A DNA stretch of 64,000 nt from positions 186,001 through 250,000 of the forward strand of contig NZ_BRVP01000002.1 in NCBI RefSeq assembly GCF_027924145.1. The letters are read 5' to 3'. The stretch's first letter is position 1. Each line of letters opens with the position of its first letter. The notes below the pieces were generated by a model. That model was not told the origin of the DNA. It did no database searches and was given only the letters and a program-made list of their open reading frames with translations. The DNA comes from Neptunitalea chrysea. Its GTDB lineage: Bacteria; Bacteroidota; Bacteroidia; Flavobacteriales; Flavobacteriaceae. A program made the position numbers and the translations under genes. Of this stretch, positions 61,767 through 64,000 are shown piece after piece.

Positions 61767-63056
61767 TTAATTGATGACTATTTGATATTGTAGAACGGCC
61801 ATGCCTTTTCGGTCAGTTTCAACAAGTGCTCCAGAAGTATTTTCATTAAAAATAGGTCTAGATTGATATCCAACAGATAATTTGTTAGAATGTCCTTTAA
61901 AGAACCAGTTAACACCTAAATCAACTACGGTGGATGGATCTTCTAATGCTTCGAAATAAGATTGTTGTATAGCTATATTTGGTTGTAATTGGCCATTAAA
62001 TTTTTCTTTACCTAAAAGATTTTTATCTAATAAATACCCCAATTGGAAGAAATACGTATTTCCTGTTCCAATCATAGGGAAGGCATTCCCAGCTCCATTA
62101 AAGGATGTTCCATCAGAAGTATAGTTGTTTGCACCAACATTTCTAATATAATTTAACCCAAAATCGGTATGATAGAATCCTGTATATAAGGTTATAGCTG
62201 TATTTTTATTAGTATTAATAGGAGTATCATAGAAAATTTCAGCAGCCCAGTTTTTAAAATCATAAAATATTTCTTCATTATTAATTAAGCGTGAAGTCAT
62301 TTTTGGTTCAAAAAGACAGCCTACACCAAGGTTTAATATTTTTTTCTTTCCTAAATAAGAACCCACACCTCCACTATATGCAGTTTTATTACTTTCATTA
62401 TCTAGAAATTCATATTTCACATAAACTGAAGATCGCAATTTAGGATTGTTTAAGGCATAATCTGTAACACCTTCTTGTGCAGTAACGCCATATGGCGCAG
62501 GCTTTTTTAAAGAAACTATATAATCAAATTTACCTACTTGTCCTTTAGCCCATATACCAAAGCCTCTTCCTATGTCATCATTTTTATTAACGCTTAGTAA
62601 AGAAAATAGGGGAGCATCTACAGCCATTAATGAAGCACTACTCCTTACTAGGTTTCTGCTTAGTCCGTCCCAGGCATGTTTACCTATACCAATATTAAAT
62701 TCTTTAGCTAATTCATATTCAATATTTAAATCTAATACTCTAATTCTCCAGTCTTTTTCTGTTTTATTATTAATGTTATTTCCGCCAATTAAACTATAGA
62801 AATAAAGTTTTGGGGTAATTTGAGATTGGATACTTATGCGTAATCTTCGAACTGAAAAATCGATATCGTTAGCTAATGCTTCATTGTTTACCATTGTACC
62901 AGGGTTCATATCAATATATCTAGCCCAAAACATACTACGTACACTTCCTTTTATATAAGTTGTACCTTCTTCATCAAGGTTTAGGCGTAATACATTAGAT
63001 TGAGTGAAGCAAAAATTAAAGCTAAAAACAAGTAAGATTACGATGAAATTTTTCAT
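61767..63056 (-). CDS. Outer membrane porin-like beta-barrel protein
   Basis: The 429-residue protein has a signal peptide (about 1-18, FNFCFTQS) and many short alternating strands ending in aromatics, e.g. GSVRSMFWARYIDMN, RRLRISIQSQITPKLYFYSL and a terminal VLQYQIVIN. It resembles phosphate-selective or short-chain porins of Bacteroidota, but the substrate cannot be told. A 23-bp perfect hairpin ends 4 bases before its ATG. It lies between the aminotransferase and the oxidoreductase genes, all in the same direction. Confidence 0.75.
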   Translation of the reverse strand: MKNFIVILLVFSFNFCFTQSNVLRLNLDEEGTTYIKGSVRSMFWARYIDMNPGTMVNNEALANDIDFSVRRLRISIQSQITPKLYFYSLIGGNNINNKTEKDWRIRVLDLNIEYELAKEFNIGIGKHAWDGLSRNLVRSSASLMAVDAPLFSLLSVNKNDDIGRGFGIWAKGQVGKFDYIVSLKKPAPYGVTAQEGVTDYALNNPKLRSSVYVKYEFLDNESNKTAYSGGVGSYLGKKKILNLGVGCLFEPKMTSRLINNEEIFYDFKNWAAEIFYDTPINTNKNTAITLYTGFYHTDFGLNYIRNVGANNYTSDGTSFNGAGNAFPMIGTGNTYFFQLGYLLDKNLLGKEKFNGQLQPNIAIQQSYFEALEDPSTVVDLGVNWFFKGHSNKLSVGYQSRPIFNENTSGALVETDRKGMAVLQYQIVIN

Positions 63057-63060
63057 AAAT

Positions 63061-63111
63061 ATTAGTCTTTAAAAAGGGTAAAATTACTTTTTACCCTTTT
63101 TAAAGACTAAT
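63061..63111. repeat. Perfect 23-bp hairpin directly before the porin-like start codon
   Basis: Bases 63061-63083 are fully complementary to 63089-63111, with a 5-base loop. On the minus strand the hairpin ends 4 bases before the ATG at 63056, so it covers any leader and ribosome site. It may end the upstream oxidoreductase transcript or act as a translation-controlling structure. Confidence 0.85.
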
Positions 63112-63203
63112 TTATGCAGTGTTATTTTACTGATTATTGTCAGTAAAAAAGTATTAAAATTACTTGTTTATTTTGGGTTTTGTACCCGGTAAATAAGCTG
63201 TAA

Positions 63204-64000
63204 TTAATAGTGTAAGTTTATTAATTCTCTAACCTTATCTAATAAGTTAATGAGTGCCAAACTTTTGTTATAGGTCATTATTGGACTTTCTTTTTTACCA
63301 TTAAGAATTAACTCTGTAAAATGAGTTGCTTCAAAATTATAACCAATAGTAGTGTACCCAAAATCTTTAATTTCAGAAACGTTATGAGTCGTTATTCTAA
63401 CCTGAGTAGGTTTATGAAAATGACCTAAGATATGAATGGTTCCTTTTTCACATTCAATTACTGCTTCTGTTGCTGTTTTTTCGAGTAATGTACTTTTTAG
63501 GTTGGCTATGACATTATTTTTGTAGGTAAACTCCATTTGGCAGCTAGAGTCAGCACCGTTATCATAATATGTGGCGTCAGCTTCAATATTTTCTGGTATA
63601 CCTAGTAGTGTAAGTGCAGCAAAAATAGGGTAAATACCAATATCTAAAAGACTCCCACCGCCAAGTTCTTTATTAAATAAACGGGCATTATTATTAAAAC
63701 GTTTATAAAACCCAAAATCAGCTTTTAATGATGTTATCGCTCCCATTTTACCAGATGAAACCAATTCTAATACATAATTATAATGAGGCAAGAAATGTGT
63801 CCACAAGGCCTCCATTAATAATGTATCTTGCTTTTTAGCTAGTGAAATCATTTCCTGAACTTCATTTGTATTCATGGCGAATGGTTTCTCACATAAAACA
63901 GAAATCTTATGCTTTAAAAATAGTTTTGTATGCTCTGCATGTAATGCATGCGGACTAGCAATATAAACAGCATCTACTTTTGTATCTTTAGCTAATGCTT
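63204..64000 (-). CDS. Gfo/Idh/MocA-family oxidoreductase, partial (N-terminus outside the window)
   Basis: The frame runs in from the right edge (64000) and stops at 63204, giving 265 residues. The visible N-terminal end has VDAVYIASPHALHAEHTKLF and VLCEKPFAMN, the conserved EKP motif of Gfo/Idh/MocA enzymes. It is followed by a C-terminal substrate domain (NKELGGGSLLDIGIYPIFAA with the catalytic Asp-x3-Tyr/His-like block). The nucleotide-binding start lies outside. It oxidises a sugar or related polyol with NAD(P); the substrate is unknown. Confidence 0.9.
   Translation of the reverse strand, partial: ALAKDTKVDAVYIASPHALHAEHTKLFLKHKISVLCEKPFAMNTNEVQEMISLAKKQDTLLMEALWTHFLPHYNYVLELVSSGKMGAITSLKADFGFYKRFNNNARLFNKELGGGSLLDIGIYPIFAALTLLGIPENIEADATYYDNGADSSCQMEFTYKNNVIANLKSTLLEKTATEAVIECEKGTIHILGHFHKPTQVRITTHNVSEIKDFGYTTIGYNFEATHFTELILNGKKESPIMTYNKSLALINLLDKVRELINLHY

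Overview
The window reads as chromosomal DNA of a marine-type Flavobacteriaceae (Bacteroidota). Evidence: AT-rich sequence, Bacteroidota-style promoters (TAnnTTTG) with little Shine-Dalgarno signal, a type IX secretion (T9SS) C-terminal sorting domain, LruC-domain lipoproteins, a fused lpxC-fabZ gene, and the lpxD / lpxC-fabZ / lpxA / efp / lpxD2 / sucD block common in this phylum. The genus cannot be fixed from sequence alone.

Region 1 (1-15608, all minus strand) is one long exopolysaccharide operon. Transcription runs right to left: a CheY-like regulator, a sugar-phosphate transferase fused to an atypical receiver domain, a short TolC-like outer membrane protein, a Wzz/Wzc-like chain-length protein with an eroded kinase domain, a Wzx flippase, a Wzy-like polymerase/ligase, a GT2, two tandem LruC lipoproteins, another GT2, a GT4 and a further glycosyltransferase cut by the left edge. 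Divergent from it is a secreted parallel beta-helix protein with a T9SS tail (16076-17809), then a DUF2200 gene.

Region 2 (about 18.3-39.5 kb) is accessory. Its left flank (18.3-19.5 kb) is a graveyard: a zinc-ribbon membrane protein frameshifted at a TTCC tandem repeat, a PD-(D/E)XK nuclease reduced to its two ends, and an IS3-like OrfA scrap. From about 19533 to 39534 lies what I interpret as a 20-kb integrative mobilizable element (IME) inserted at the 3' end of mnmE. Imperfect att-like direct repeats and a 19/20 matching arm-type repeat occur at both ends. Backbone genes (right side): two small HTH/excisionase genes, a tyrosine integrase, a third HTH gene, a helicase, a toprim primase, a MobC-like protein and a relaxase, with 11-bp iterons and a DnaA box. 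There is no type IV secretion system, so transfer would need a helper. Cargo: a type I restriction-modification operon (hsdR, rhuM-fic, hsdM, hsdS) continuing into a Septu-like ATPase/HNH pair; an XRE regulator; and a divergent three-gene HEPN operon in which one undescribed ~80-residue domain occurs once per gene.

Region 3 (39.5-64 kb) is ordinary core genome: mnmE, mscS-like, DUF4870, ppk1, a nucleoside phosphorylase, DUF1835, a SUI1 factor, a WbuC-like cupin, the lipid A block with efp, sucD, an M16 peptidase, fabG, a von Willebrand-type protein started by TTG, a prohibitin-like protein, a Tat-exported aminotransferase, a porin-like protein, and a Gfo/Idh/MocA oxidoreductase cut by the right edge.

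The most novel items are the HEPN/paralogous-domain operon, the restriction-modification operon carrying Septu-like genes, the receiver-sugar transferase fusion with Glu at the phosphoacceptor position, and the repeat-frameshifted zinc-ribbon gene. No tRNA, rRNA or CRISPR array was recognised.
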